Source: Alteromonas sp. KUL106 (lineage in GTDB: Bacteria > Pseudomonadota > Gammaproteobacteria > Enterobacterales > Alteromonadaceae). Taken from it: DNA of 64,000 nucleotides. A program made the translations under genes and the position numbers. The notes beneath the pieces were generated by a model. It searched no databases and was not told where the DNA came from. It saw only the letters and a program-made list of their open reading frames with translations. Below, piece after piece: positions 26,602 through 34,994 of the stretch; the stretch's first letter is position 1; each line of letters begins with the position of its first letter. The stretch spans positions 1 through 64,000 of the forward strand of contig NZ_BLIG01000048.1 in the NCBI RefSeq assembly GCF_009811415.1. The letters are read 5' to 3'.

Positions 26602-27936
26602 TTAGTGCTTTTGAGGCAAATCGGAAAGATAGGGTAAGTAAAACTCGGCCACTAAACCTTGCTGTGGGTGATTTCGCAGGGTTACTTCCCCGTCGTGGGT
26701 CTCTACAATTCTTCGAATTATAGCAAGCCCTAGGCCTGAGCCAGACGAATTGCGGGCTTTATCACCTTGTGCAAATGGCATGAAAACGGTGTCGAGTTCT
26801 TCTTCAGGAATACCTCGCCCAAAATCACGCACTTTGCAGTACACACGCTTTTCATGACGGTTGTAGAAACTGCTTATGGCAATGTCATCAGAGCCATATT
26901 TGAAGGCATTTTCAATGAGGTTATCAATAACACGCTTCATCGCTATGCGCTTTAATGACAGGGGCGGAATGGCATTAAGCTTGAGTTCAATGTGATGCTT
27001 ATCATCTAAATGTCGAGCTTGTACAAGTTCGGCAATAATGGTGTTTAAATCGGTTTCTTGGCTGACTTCTTCGGTGTCGTAGCGTGCATAGTCGATGAAC
27101 TGATCGATAATGGCGTTCATATCTTCTATATCGTTCACGATACCGTCTTTTATCCAGTCTTGATCGGCTGGCAGCATCTCCGAGGCAAGGCGAATACGGG
27201 TAAGCGGCGTGCGCAAATCGTGGGAGATACCCGCCGTCATAATATTTCTATCGTTTTCAAGCTGCTTAATACCCTGATTCATGCGATTGAAAGCGCGGGT
27301 AACCTGAATCATCTCTGTGCTGCCTTGTTCACGAAGTGGTGCGGGGTGCTCTCCTTTACCTACGGCTATTGCCGCTTTTTGTAAGGCTGACAACGGACGC
27401 GTCATACGTCTTACAAAAAGCCAGCCGCCCGCAACGCTCAAAATGCCTATTACCATCAAGTACATGGTAAGTGGCGAGATATTTGCTTCGTTTAACCCCG
27501 AAATAGGAATAGAAATCCATGTGTCTGGATAGCGGCTTAACGATATCCACACAATATATGGCGCGCTTTCGTCACTTGCTTGAGTTGTTGTACTAATGCG
27601 TACATCGGCAAGTTGCCTTAGCTGCTCGCTCACTTGTGACGATATGTAGCTATAGTAAACCGCGCTTTCAAGACCATTCTTTCTCGCAACACTTTCATCG
27701 AACACCCGCACTTGGGTTTTCTGAAAATAGCGATCGCGAGTCTCTTGATTGGTCACCAATAAATCATTAGCAAGCACGGATTTTACTTGCGTAGCTAGCA
27801 AGCTATTGATTTGCTGATAACTTGGTTGAATAAAATAATAAGTAACCGAGACGTACGACACTATCTGGTTAATCAGCAATAGTACGCCAATAAGCATGAC
27901 AGTTTGGCCAAATGCACTTTTGGGAATTAAACGCAT
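26602..27936 (-). CDS. envZ: Osmolarity sensor histidine kinase EnvZ
   Basis: A 444-residue inner-membrane histidine kinase. TM1 is at residues about 12-35, a periplasmic domain of about 120 residues follows, then TM2 (MYLMVIGILSVAGGWLFV), HAMP (RRMTRPLSALQKAAI), the phospho-acceptor His at about 239 in AGISHDLRTPLTR, and the ATP-binding N (NLIENAFKYG), G1 (DFGRGIP) and G2 (GSGLGLAI) boxes. It lies 157 bases downstream of ompR rather than overlapping it as in E. coli. It phosphorylates and dephosphorylates OmpR. Confidence 0.94.
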   Translation of the reverse strand: MRLIPKSAFGQTVMLIGVLLLINQIVSYVSVTYYFIQPSYQQINSLLATQVKSVLANDLLVTNQETRDRYFQKTQVRVFDESVARKNGLESAVYYSYISSQVSEQLRQLADVRISTTTQASDESAPYIVWISLSRYPDTWISIPISGLNEANISPLTMYLMVIGILSVAGGWLFVRRMTRPLSALQKAAIAVGKGEHPAPLREQGSTEMIQVTRAFNRMNQGIKQLENDRNIMTAGISHDLRTPLTRIRLASEMLPADQDWIKDGIVNDIEDMNAIIDQFIDYARYDTEEVSQETDLNTIIAELVQARHLDDKHHIELKLNAIPPLSLKRIAMKRVIDNLIENAFKYGSDDIAISSFYNRHEKRVYCKVRDFGRGIPEEELDTVFMPFAQGDKARNSSGSGLGLAIIRRIVETHDGEVTLRNHPQQGLVAEFYLPYLSDLPQKH

Positions 27937-27975
27937 AGCTTGCTTTTTCGTCGTGTCATAAATTGGCCTTTGCTA

Positions 27976-28005
27976 TTAAGGAGGCGACTGTATAAACCTC
28001 CTTAA
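27976..28005. repeat. Hairpin in the ompR-envZ intercistronic gap
   Basis: Perfect 9-bp arms TTAAGGAGG and CCTCCTTAA with a 12-base loop, about 40 bases before the envZ start. No T-tract follows on the minus strand, so it may be an RNA-processing or translation-control hairpin rather than a terminator. Confidence 0.5.
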
Positions 28006-28093
28006 CGCTTTTGAATTTTTGTTTATCGCTCTATTTATTGTCGCGGCTTATCTGAGCAACGTTTTTAAACCCTACACGTGTGCCTTGACGGGA

Positions 28094-28816
28094 CTATGCC
28101 TGTTCTCCGTCGGGCACAAAAACGTAACCTAAGCCCCATACAGTTTGAATATAGCGAGGGTTGGCCGGGTCTTCTTCGAGCATTCTGCGCAATCGAGAGA
28201 CTTGGACGTCGATACTTCGTTCTAGGGCACTGTAGTCTCGACCTCGCGCCAAATTCATGAGTTTGTCTCGTGATAACGGCTCGCGGGGGTGGGTGACCAG
28301 CGATTTTAATACCGCAAATTCGCCGCTGGTCAGGGTAAGCGGCGTATCGCCGGCGGTCATTTCTCGTGTCGCCAGATTTAACTTGTAGTCACCAAACTCC
28401 ACAATTTGCACATCTTTGGAGGGGGCGCCTGGCGCTTCGCTGCTGCGTCTGCGCAATACCGCTTTTGCACGGGCAAGTAACTCTCGTGGGTTAAAAGGCT
28501 TAGGTAAATAGTCGTCGGCACCCATTTCAAGGCCTATAATGCGATCGACTTCATCGCCCTTTGCGGTGAGCATAATGATAGGCATGTCGTTTTCTTTCTG
28601 GCGCAAACGGCGACAAATCGACAAGCCGTCTTCACCTGGCAGCATCAGATCTAAAACCATTAAATGAAAATTTTCTCGTTCCAGCAGTCTATCCATTTGT
28701 TCTGCGTTTGCAGCACTGCGAACTTGGTAGCCTTGTTCTAATAGATAGCGTTCTAGCAGGCTTCGCAGGCGCATGTCATCATCAACAACGAGAATTTTAG
28801 AGGTTTCCTGACCCAT
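28094..28816 (-). CDS. ompR: Response regulator OmpR
   Basis: A 240-residue DNA-binding response regulator. The receiver domain shows the acidic pocket VVDDD, the phospho-acceptor Asp in LDLMLPGEDG and the conserved Lys in YLPKPF; a C-terminal winged-helix domain ends RYIQTVWGLGYVFVPDG, as in OmpR. The ATG at 28816 lies seven bases after AAAGG and is preferred to the ATG at 28822, which is only one base from it. It acts with EnvZ on outer-membrane and osmotic genes. Confidence 0.95.
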   Translation of the reverse strand: MGQETSKILVVDDDMRLRSLLERYLLEQGYQVRSAANAEQMDRLLERENFHLMVLDLMLPGEDGLSICRRLRQKENDMPIIMLTAKGDEVDRIIGLEMGADDYLPKPFNPRELLARAKAVLRRRSSEAPGAPSKDVQIVEFGDYKLNLATREMTAGDTPLTLTSGEFAVLKSLVTHPREPLSRDKLMNLARGRDYSALERSIDVQVSRLRRMLEEDPANPRYIQTVWGLGYVFVPDGEQA

Positions 28817-28923
28817 ACTCATACCTTTCGTTTTACTTTTGTTTCACTATAACCACTAGATATGAAATACAAAAGCGAGAAAAGCGTAAAAGGCCCAGTA
28901 TGTTTGTTACAAATAGTGTCTGG

Positions 28924-29760
28924 CTACTCTACCAAACTTGGCAGTACGGCATTCAACTTTTCTGCTTGTGAAGGTAATAAGTGCTTACTTGCAATTTGAG
29001 CAAATTTTCCTGAATCATACAGGGAGAATAAAGCAGTATTAAGTTCCGAAATAAAACCATGATTTTCTTCATGTTTGTTGCACATGACATAGCCAAATTT
29101 AAATTGGCTTTCACCTGCAATTTCAAGCCCAATGATATGGTATTCATCTGACTCGATGAATGGCTGCATAACTTCCGGATAAGTGATAATGAATTGCACT
29201 TTCCCAGATAAAAACAAATTTATGAACTGCTCGTAAGGGTTGATTGTTTCAAAGATATAAAGCTGGTTTTTATTTATTTTTACAATCTCCCTATCTATCG
29301 CATCGCCATAAGAATGATTTGCCAAGACTGCAAGAATGTTTTTCGATTCACTGTTAACTAACGTTGATAAGGGTAAGGATTGATTTTTTGACTCGTTTTT
29401 CGGTTGTGTGAGGTTTTCTGTACTTCCATGCCGATAAAGCCGTAGGCCGGAATAAATGTCGGTGGCAGCACTGAAAAGATACTTTTCTAAGCGCTGAGTC
29501 GTTTTTAACCTGTTAGTTGTACAAAAGGGTTTATCTGAATCGAGCAGATTTTCAATTCGTTTATGAGATAACACTTGAGTGCTACTTATAACGTTTTTCA
29601 GTTTTGGAAAAACCAACTGCAACACTTCTTCTGTCATGTTTTTAGGCGGCGAGACTGAATGCAACACATCTATAGTGTCCTGAGTGTCAAGCAATAACGT
29701 TGTCGCATGACTGCACATGGATGCGACAACGAAAATAACCAAAGATGTTAGCTTTTTCAT
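28924..29760 (-). CDS. Periplasmic substrate-binding-like protein
   Basis: A roughly 278-residue exported protein with a signal peptide (MKKLTSLVIFVVASMCSHA). Segments such as LFLSGKVQFIITYPEVMQPFIE and FGYVMCNKHEENHGFISELNTALFSLYDSGKFAQIASKHL match the type-3 solute-binding fold used in amino-acid uptake and in sensing. No transporter genes are adjacent. Starts at 29802 (GTG) and 29772 (ATG) are also in frame; none has a clear ribosome site, and 29760 gives the best signal peptide. It precedes ompR on the same strand by 101 bases. The ligand is unknown. Confidence 0.68.
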   Translation of the reverse strand: MKKLTSLVIFVVASMCSHATTLLLDTQDTIDVLHSVSPPKNMTEEVLQLVFPKLKNVISSTQVLSHKRIENLLDSDKPFCTTNRLKTTQRLEKYLFSAATDIYSGLRLYRHGSTENLTQPKNESKNQSLPLSTLVNSESKNILAVLANHSYGDAIDREIVKINKNQLYIFETINPYEQFINLFLSGKVQFIITYPEVMQPFIESDEYHIIGLEIAGESQFKFGYVMCNKHEENHGFISELNTALFSLYDSGKFAQIASKHLLPSQAEKLNAVLPSLVE

Positions 29761-29790
29761 AACATGTGACATTGCCAATCGAATGATATT

Positions 29791-29810
29791 TGTACCAATC
29801 ACTTAGGTAA
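29791..29810 (-). repeat. Recurrent 3'-end intergenic motif, variant copy
   Basis: On the minus strand it reads TTACCTAAGTGATTGGTACA and spans the stop codon of the DUF2855 gene. It diverges from the other copies in the middle. Confidence 0.4.
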
Positions 29811-30924
29811 AACGCAACACATTAAGCGCCTTTGTGTCAGTTTTACCTTGCAATGTATCTAAAAAAAGCGCCACCATCGCATCAGTGCCAACGTACGCTT
29901 GCTCATAGAATGTAGTCTGTATCTTGTGAGCAAAGCCTTGCCACGCTTTCGCATATTTGGCGAGAAACACCTCGTGTCCCCACTCGCCCTGACGCAATTT
30001 TACTCGCGCTGGCGCAAAAAATATCTCTGCATCTAAAGCCTTCGGGTTAGGTTTTTCTGAGGCTTGCCAGTCGGTTGCACCAATAAGCGTGACCTTGCTT
30101 AAGTTGTCACCTAACACCTCAGTAAGGTTATTAATCAAGATGCCATTGGCTGCAAAATCCAATAACCAGTAGCGGTCATTGCTATCTAACGTTGCTAAGT
30201 CGTCATAGCTCACCACGTCATCATAACAGCCCGTGGCCTTTACCATGTCTACATTACCCACAGAAGTCAGCCCTACAACACGGTAGGTTGCGCCACGGTT
30301 CGCTTTCTGATCTTTCAACAACTGCGCCGTTCCAAGAGCCGTTTTACTAGAGGCACTGGACAGTAGTAACGATTCACCTTGCGATACATCATCAACAAAG
30401 TCATCTAACACAAACGAGGTCATGTACAGGGGGCGAAAATTCAGCTGCCATGCTTCTCTTTGCGGATTGTAGCCGGGGTCATTGGCGCAGCGAAGATATT
30501 GATCATACACAGGGCTAATGCTTTTGCGCTTTTCATGAACATCTGAAAATCCGTGTGGCGCGACTTTTCCGGCTTTTATCACCCAGTGGCTAGCCATGGG
30601 GAGATAGCCGAACACCTTTTCACCCTCGGAAATATCACTATGACGAGACGCCTTTACCGTAGCAAAACCCCAAACGGGTACAATACCAAATCCGGTGGAT
30701 TCATCACGGTGAGCCGCATTTTCCGTTGGGAAAAAGCCCCAATATCCCATTTTAAATCCCAGCGCAGCATAGGTGATGTTGTTGGCAGAAAAGCCAAAAC
30801 TGTCGATTTCAAGCAGCACTTCATCTTGCTGTAAGTCATGGGAATTGATGTCGCGGTAAACGACGTCGGTATTAGCAAGGTTTTGCTGGTCTACCCAAAT
30901 TTGTTGGCTTTTTATTGTAGTCAT
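29803..30924 (-). CDS. DUF2855 family protein
   Basis: A 373-residue protein of the DUF2855 family. Its order of segments, an N-terminal GroES-like part (DEVLLEIDSFGFSANNITYAALG) and a Rossmann-like part (LLLSSASSKTALGTAQLLKD, YRVVGLTSVGNVDMVKATGCYDDVVSYDDL), resembles zinc-free medium-chain dehydrogenases, but no activity is established. The MDYR-type cofactor pocket is not clearly intact. It lies 143 bases downstream of the prkB stop with one copy of the recurrent motif in between. Confidence 0.82.
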   Translation of the reverse strand: MTTIKSQQIWVDQQNLANTDVVYRDINSHDLQQDEVLLEIDSFGFSANNITYAALGFKMGYWGFFPTENAAHRDESTGFGIVPVWGFATVKASRHSDISEGEKVFGYLPMASHWVIKAGKVAPHGFSDVHEKRKSISPVYDQYLRCANDPGYNPQREAWQLNFRPLYMTSFVLDDFVDDVSQGESLLLSSASSKTALGTAQLLKDQKANRGATYRVVGLTSVGNVDMVKATGCYDDVVSYDDLATLDSNDRYWLLDFAANGILINNLTEVLGDNLSKVTLIGATDWQASEKPNPKALDAEIFFAPARVKLRQGEWGHEVFLAKYAKAWQGFAHKIQTTFYEQAYVGTDAMVALFLDTLQGKTDTKALNVLRFT

Positions 30925-30965
30925 AGTAGGGGCCTGCTGTCTTTTAAAAACAAGGTCAATAGAGT

Positions 30966-30989
30966 AATTATCTATACGGACTGGTATAA
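30966..30989 (+). repeat. Recurrent 3'-end intergenic motif, copy 2
   Basis: AATTATCTATA followed by CGGACTGGTATAA. It differs at only a few positions from the copy at 2-25. It lies 78 bases past the prkB stop. Confidence 0.6.
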
Positions 30990-31067
30990 CCTAGATTGAC
31001 GCAGGGAGTCAGTTATTACGACTTACTGTTTTAAATATATGCCTATAGAAGCGGTGTATACTGGACG

Positions 31068-31973
31068 TTATTCGTCGCTATTAAGCCAATCCATCTGATG
31101 GCCAGCTCTGCGCTTCTTATTCAAAATATCTTCAAGCAGCGGTGTTAAGATTAGCTCCATCGCTAGGCCCATTTTCCCACCGGGTACAACCAGCGTGTTG
31201 ATGCGCGACATGAAGGAACCGTCGATCATTTGCAGTAGATAAGGAAAATCGACGGTTTTCATTTCTCTCCTAAACCGCACTACGACAAAGCTTTCGTCTT
31301 GGGTTGGAATTTCACGCGCGCTAAAAGGATTTGAGGTATCAACAGTAGGTACGCGCTGAAAATTGACGTGAGTGCGTGAAAACTGCGGAGTAATGTAATG
31401 AAAATAGTCGTCTAGCCCTCGCACAATACTGCTCATTACGGCTTCACGTGAGTGACCTCTATCCGTGGTGTCACGAACAATTTTTTGGATCCACTCCAAG
31501 TTCACAATAGGCACCATACCTACAAGTAAATCTACGTGTTTAGCAACGTCATTTTCTTCGGTCTTAACTCCGCCGTGTAAACCTTCGTAGAACAGTAAAT
31601 CCGTGTTCTTGGGTAAGTCTTGCCACGGGGTGAAGGTTCCCGGCATTTGATTAAACGGTACGGCTTCATCAAATGTGTGAAGGTATTGCCTAAATTGTCC
31701 TGTACCTGAGCTTCCGTACTCTCTAAACAGCGTCTCGAGTAGCTCAAAGTCATTGGCTTTAGGGCCGAAATAGCTGATATGTCTGCCTTGTTCCTGCGCT
31801 TTACGAATTTCCACTTCCATCTCAGGACGGGTAAAACGGTGGAAACTATCACCGCCGACTACTGCCGCATTAACATTTAAGTTCCTGAATATATGGCGGA
31901 TAGCGTTGGTCGTGGTCGTTGTACCCGCGCCAGAGGAACCTGTTATAGCAATAATAGGGTGTTTAACAGACAT
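31068..31973 (-). CDS. prkB: PrkB-type phosphoribulokinase-like protein
   Basis: A 301-residue P-loop kinase. The nucleotide-binding motif is GSSGAGTTTTT at residues about 12-22, followed by GGDSFHRF, FYEGLHGG and the late VPGGKMGLAMELILTPL segment found in PrkB. No RuBisCO or other Calvin-cycle gene is visible. As in E. coli PrkB, the real substrate of this heterotroph-type enzyme is uncertain. Confidence 0.88.
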   Translation of the reverse strand: MSVKHPIIAITGSSGAGTTTTTNAIRHIFRNLNVNAAVVGGDSFHRFTRPEMEVEIRKAQEQGRHISYFGPKANDFELLETLFREYGSSGTGQFRQYLHTFDEAVPFNQMPGTFTPWQDLPKNTDLLFYEGLHGGVKTEENDVAKHVDLLVGMVPIVNLEWIQKIVRDTTDRGHSREAVMSSIVRGLDDYFHYITPQFSRTHVNFQRVPTVDTSNPFSAREIPTQDESFVVVRFRREMKTVDFPYLLQMIDGSFMSRINTLVVPGGKMGLAMELILTPLLEDILNKKRRAGHQMDWLNSDE

Positions 31974-32095
31974 AGGAATTCTTTTTAGAAATGACGGGTA
32001 CTAGTTATAAGCTGATGTGCGCGAAGAATCAAGGGGGGAGGATGGCGCGTGCCGCCCATTTTTTTCTGCAAACGTCTGAGTCATCGCGCCCATAT

Positions 32096-33025
32096 TCACT
32101 TGTCTAGGTTTTTGTGATGGTGCTGAAGTAGGCGCACAATCAACTTTGCTTCCTCTTCGTCTAAATCAAGTAAAGCTCGCACGTGTTCCAGATGGCGCAG
32201 GTCATGGTCACTTAGCTTCCCGTCATCAAGTGCACTTCGTACGGTATCTTTAAAACGATCGCGCTTAAGCTGCATTTGTGCCGTATAGCTAGAAGACAAG
32301 ATACCCGCAGGCAGGGCATAGAAACAAATGCCCATAATAGTAATGAGGCCACCAAATACTTTTCCTAACGTTGTGATAGGCACAATGTCGCCATAGCCAA
32401 CGGTAGTGAGAGTAACCAATGCCCACCACAGCGATGCAGGGATACTGCTGAAAACGTCGGGCTGTGCAGTGCGCTCGATATAATAAATACAGGTAGCGGC
32501 AATGACTGTAAACACCAAGAGCACGCTTATCGCTGCAATTAGGCTATGGGATTCGTTACGTAAAACCGTCGCAAGGGTTTGTATTGACCGGGAATAGCGG
32601 CCGATTTTTAAGATTCGCATTACCCGGAATATTCGCAATATGCGTAAATCAAATGCCACGAAAACGCTCAAATAAAAAGGCAAAATAGCCATTAGGTCGA
32701 CTAAGGCAATGGGGCTTTTTATATATGCCCAGCGCTTTTGCCAGGATGTTGCTTGTTCACCGGAAGGTCGATGCGGGGCCGATGCGCTGCTGTAGAGACG
32801 CAGGAAGTATTCAACGGTGAATATAAGTACCGAAACCACTTCGATAACATGCAGCTCATGCTGCCAGAGGGCAGGGATACCCGGTACGGTTTCGAGCATC
32901 ATGGCCGCTATGTTTACGATAATCAGCCCAATGAGTAATAAATCAAACAACGCGCTGATTTTTTTGTATTCGTGAGCCTCGCTAGCGGGAGCGAGGATGT
33001 GATAGCACGCGTTTTGAAAGGACAT
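32096..33025 (-). CDS. Voltage-gated-type potassium channel
   Basis: A 309-residue six-helix ion channel. S4 carries regularly spaced Arg residues (FDLRILRIFRVMRILKIGRYSRSIQTL), and the pore loop holds the potassium filter TLTTVGYGD. A cytoplasmic, charged tail of about 70 residues follows. I prefer the ATG at 33025 (MSFQNACYHIL), because the upstream extension to 33106 contains a TATTGGTAT-like stretch and no family similarity. It is not clearly linked to its neighbours. Confidence 0.87.
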   Translation of the reverse strand: MSFQNACYHILAPASEAHEYKKISALFDLLLIGLIIVNIAAMMLETVPGIPALWQHELHVIEVVSVLIFTVEYFLRLYSSASAPHRPSGEQATSWQKRWAYIKSPIALVDLMAILPFYLSVFVAFDLRILRIFRVMRILKIGRYSRSIQTLATVLRNESHSLIAAISVLLVFTVIAATCIYYIERTAQPDVFSSIPASLWWALVTLTTVGYGDIVPITTLGKVFGGLITIMGICFYALPAGILSSSYTAQMQLKRDRFKDTVRSALDDGKLSDHDLRHLEHVRALLDLDEEEAKLIVRLLQHHHKNLDK

Positions 33026-33166
33026 AGCCAAGATTGTGATGGAACGAATAATCTTTTTATACCAATAACGGCGACAAATTGGTAATGCTTCTGGTGAGGC
33101 GAGCATTTGCTAAGCGGTATTTCAGGCGCGATTGGGCTAAAAACATGTCAATTTGAAATAGCAACG

Positions 33167-33189
33167 GCGCTACAAACGAAAAGTAGCGC
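33167..33189. repeat. Hairpin after iolB
   Basis: The arms GCGCTAC and GTAGCGC flank a nine-base loop, just past the iolB stop. Neither strand continues with a T-tract, so it could be a weak terminator or a stability hairpin. Confidence 0.4.
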
Positions 33190-33222
33190 GCTTTATTGGT
33201 ATGCGGGCTCTGCCACGGTTGC

Positions 33223-34023
33223 TTATTTTAGCATCCATTCATGATCAGGGTCGTTGTGAAATACCCACTCACGCTTAGGCCCTGCCATTACGTTTAGATA
33301 ATAAAGGTCGTAACCGTGGGGAGCGCCAACGGGATGATAGCCCTTGGGAACCATTACAACACTGTTATGTTCAACGCTGATGGTCTCATCAATGCTTCTA
33401 TCGTCGGTATACACTCGCTGAAAGGCAAAGCCTTGCTGAGGGTTTAGCTTATGATAATACGTTTCTTCCAGCGCACTCTCGCTAGGCAGTGAGTCGGTAT
33501 CGTGCTTGTGTGGGGGGTAGCTGGACCAGTGACCATTTGGGGTTATCACTTCGGTAATCAAAAGTTTTTCCGCCATAACATTGTTCATCATGATGTTGCG
33601 AATATGGCGGGTATTGGTTCCTGTCCCTCTCACTGAAACTTCACAATCTTCTGGCTTTATTAGCCTTGCAGATAATTCACCCTTAGCTGGAGCACTACAG
33701 AGTGCGACCTCTGCATCATTCAATGCGGTTACCGTAATGGTATCTTTAGGGGGAACGTAAACGGCAAAAGGGGCTTTATCTTCGAAAACGGATTCCCTAT
33801 CCCCTATATTCAAAAATGTTTCATCACGGGTTTTGATGTCAACACGGCCGCTGACTACCACTGCGCATACTTCATTGCCGGCGGTATCAAAGGTTTGTGT
33901 GTCGCCTGCTTTTAGCAAAACGACGTCAAAGCCCACGTAGCGCCAATTCGCCGAGGCTGGCGTGATATGTTGAATACGTCCTTGAACATCTGGAGCGGAA
34001 GGTCGACTGTGTAAATGTGACAT
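33223..34023 (-). CDS. iolB: 5-deoxy-glucuronate isomerase IolB
   Basis: A 266-residue bicupin isomerase that converts 5-deoxy-D-glucuronate to 5-keto-2-deoxy-D-gluconate in myo-inositol breakdown. The metal-binding cupin region shows WSSYPPHKHDTD with an E in ALEETYYHKLNP, and a late His in YHPVGAPHGYDLYYLN. The ATG at 34023 is chosen; the open frame to 34062 would overlap the regulator. It lies 13 bases after the RpiR regulator stop, so the two form an operon divergent from iolC-iolD-mmsA. Confidence 0.94.
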   Translation of the reverse strand: MSHLHSRPSAPDVQGRIQHITPASANWRYVGFDVVLLKAGDTQTFDTAGNEVCAVVVSGRVDIKTRDETFLNIGDRESVFEDKAPFAVYVPPKDTITVTALNDAEVALCSAPAKGELSARLIKPEDCEVSVRGTGTNTRHIRNIMMNNVMAEKLLITEVITPNGHWSSYPPHKHDTDSLPSESALEETYYHKLNPQQGFAFQRVYTDDRSIDETISVEHNSVVMVPKGYHPVGAPHGYDLYYLNVMAGPKREWVFHNDPDHEWMLK

Positions 34024-34036
34024 AAGTAAGTGGCCG

Positions 34037-34852
34037 TTAGTGAGATTGGTGAATAAGACCAAGCATAAGCGCTTGAATAATATTGGTGCTTACATTGAGC
34101 GAGCGAAATGAGTGTATTTCTGCTTCTTTCACTTTAATGTAAATGTCGGCGTGTTCAGCTAAAGGGCTAACGCTACTATCGGTCATAGCGATAACTGCGA
34201 TTCCTTTACTTTTAGCATAATTCACCGCATCTAAGGTTTCTTGCGCGTAGGGTGCAAAACTAATAGCGAATAGCACGTCATCAGGACCCAGAAGGTTGAG
34301 CTGGGCAATATCCATATGACCAGCACCATCGAGCAGGTGGGCTCGGCGCCCTATGTTGTTAAGAAGATAGCTGAAATAGCTGGCTGTCGGAAATGACCTT
34401 CTCGCCCCTTGGATATGAATGATATTCGCCTTGTGAAGCGCAGAGATAGCGTCATTTAGCACCTGCTCATCTACTGAATTACATAAATTTTCGAGAGCGT
34501 GTGTGTTGGCAATAACAATCTGTTTCAACCAACTAAGTCCGCACTTCTTATCGTGAGTCGCCGGTTCCTCTTGTACCGACTTTATACGGCTCTCATAGTC
34601 TGGTGAGCTGACCATGAGCTTGTCTTTGAAGAGCTGCTGCATATCGCTAAACCCTTCAAACCCAAAGGCGTGAGCAAAACGAACCAAGGTGGAGGCATGC
34701 ACGCCCGCGGCTTTTGCAATACTGGCTACGGTACCAAATGCAATGGCATTCGGGTTGTCCAAAACGTAGCGGGCAACTTCCTGCAATCGTTTACTGAGCG
34801 ATGAATACTGGCTTTCAATATGTTGTTCGAGTTCGGTTTGTGTTTCTGTCAT
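34037..34852 (-). CDS. RpiR/MurR family regulator of inositol genes
   Basis: A 271-residue regulator with an N-terminal HTH_6 domain (residues about 1-80, GTVASIAKAAGVHASTLVRFAHAFGF) and a C-terminal SIS sugar-phosphate binding domain (about 115-255, IHIQGARRSFPTASYFSYLL). The family senses phosphorylated sugars or inositol intermediates. It is divergent from iolC across a 142-base region filled with inverted repeats, so autoregulation plus control of both iol arms is likely. Confidence 0.9.
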   Translation of the reverse strand: MTETQTELEQHIESQYSSLSKRLQEVARYVLDNPNAIAFGTVASIAKAAGVHASTLVRFAHAFGFEGFSDMQQLFKDKLMVSSPDYESRIKSVQEEPATHDKKCGLSWLKQIVIANTHALENLCNSVDEQVLNDAISALHKANIIHIQGARRSFPTASYFSYLLNNIGRRAHLLDGAGHMDIAQLNLLGPDDVLFAISFAPYAQETLDAVNYAKSKGIAVIAMTDSSVSPLAEHADIYIKVKEAEIHSFRSLNVSTNIIQALMLGLIHQSH

Positions 34853-34880
34853 TGCTTCACGTTCGCTTTTAGGTACGCCT

Positions 34881-34976
34881 GTTCTATGCCAAATAATAGA
34901 ACAAATAAAATAAATATTCCAACAATTGATTAAATGGAAAATTTGTTCTATTTTAGTTTAGCGTTTATTTTGAACA
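34881..34976. promoter_or_regulatory. Nested operator repeats in the iol divergent promoter
   Basis: AATAGAACAAAT (34895-34906) is repeated inverted as ATTTGTTCTATT (34941-34952), a perfect 12-bp pair. Inside lies TTCCA/TGGAA (34917-34921 and 34935-34939). A further pair GTTCTA (34881-34886) and TAGAAC (34897-34902) overlaps the left arm, and GAACA recurs at 34972-34976. The layout suits a multimeric RpiR repressor looping the DNA. Confidence 0.7.
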
Positions 34977-34994
34977 GATGAGAAGAGAGCCACC

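Noticed and set aside
28078..28260. Short plus-strand frame opposite the ompR C-terminus
   Set aside because: It is antisense to the conserved winged-helix coding region.
31068..31973. Calvin-cycle gene set suggested by the phosphoribulokinase-like gene
   Set aside because: No RuBisCO or other Calvin-cycle genes are nearby, and the sequence is of the PrkB type found in heterotrophs.
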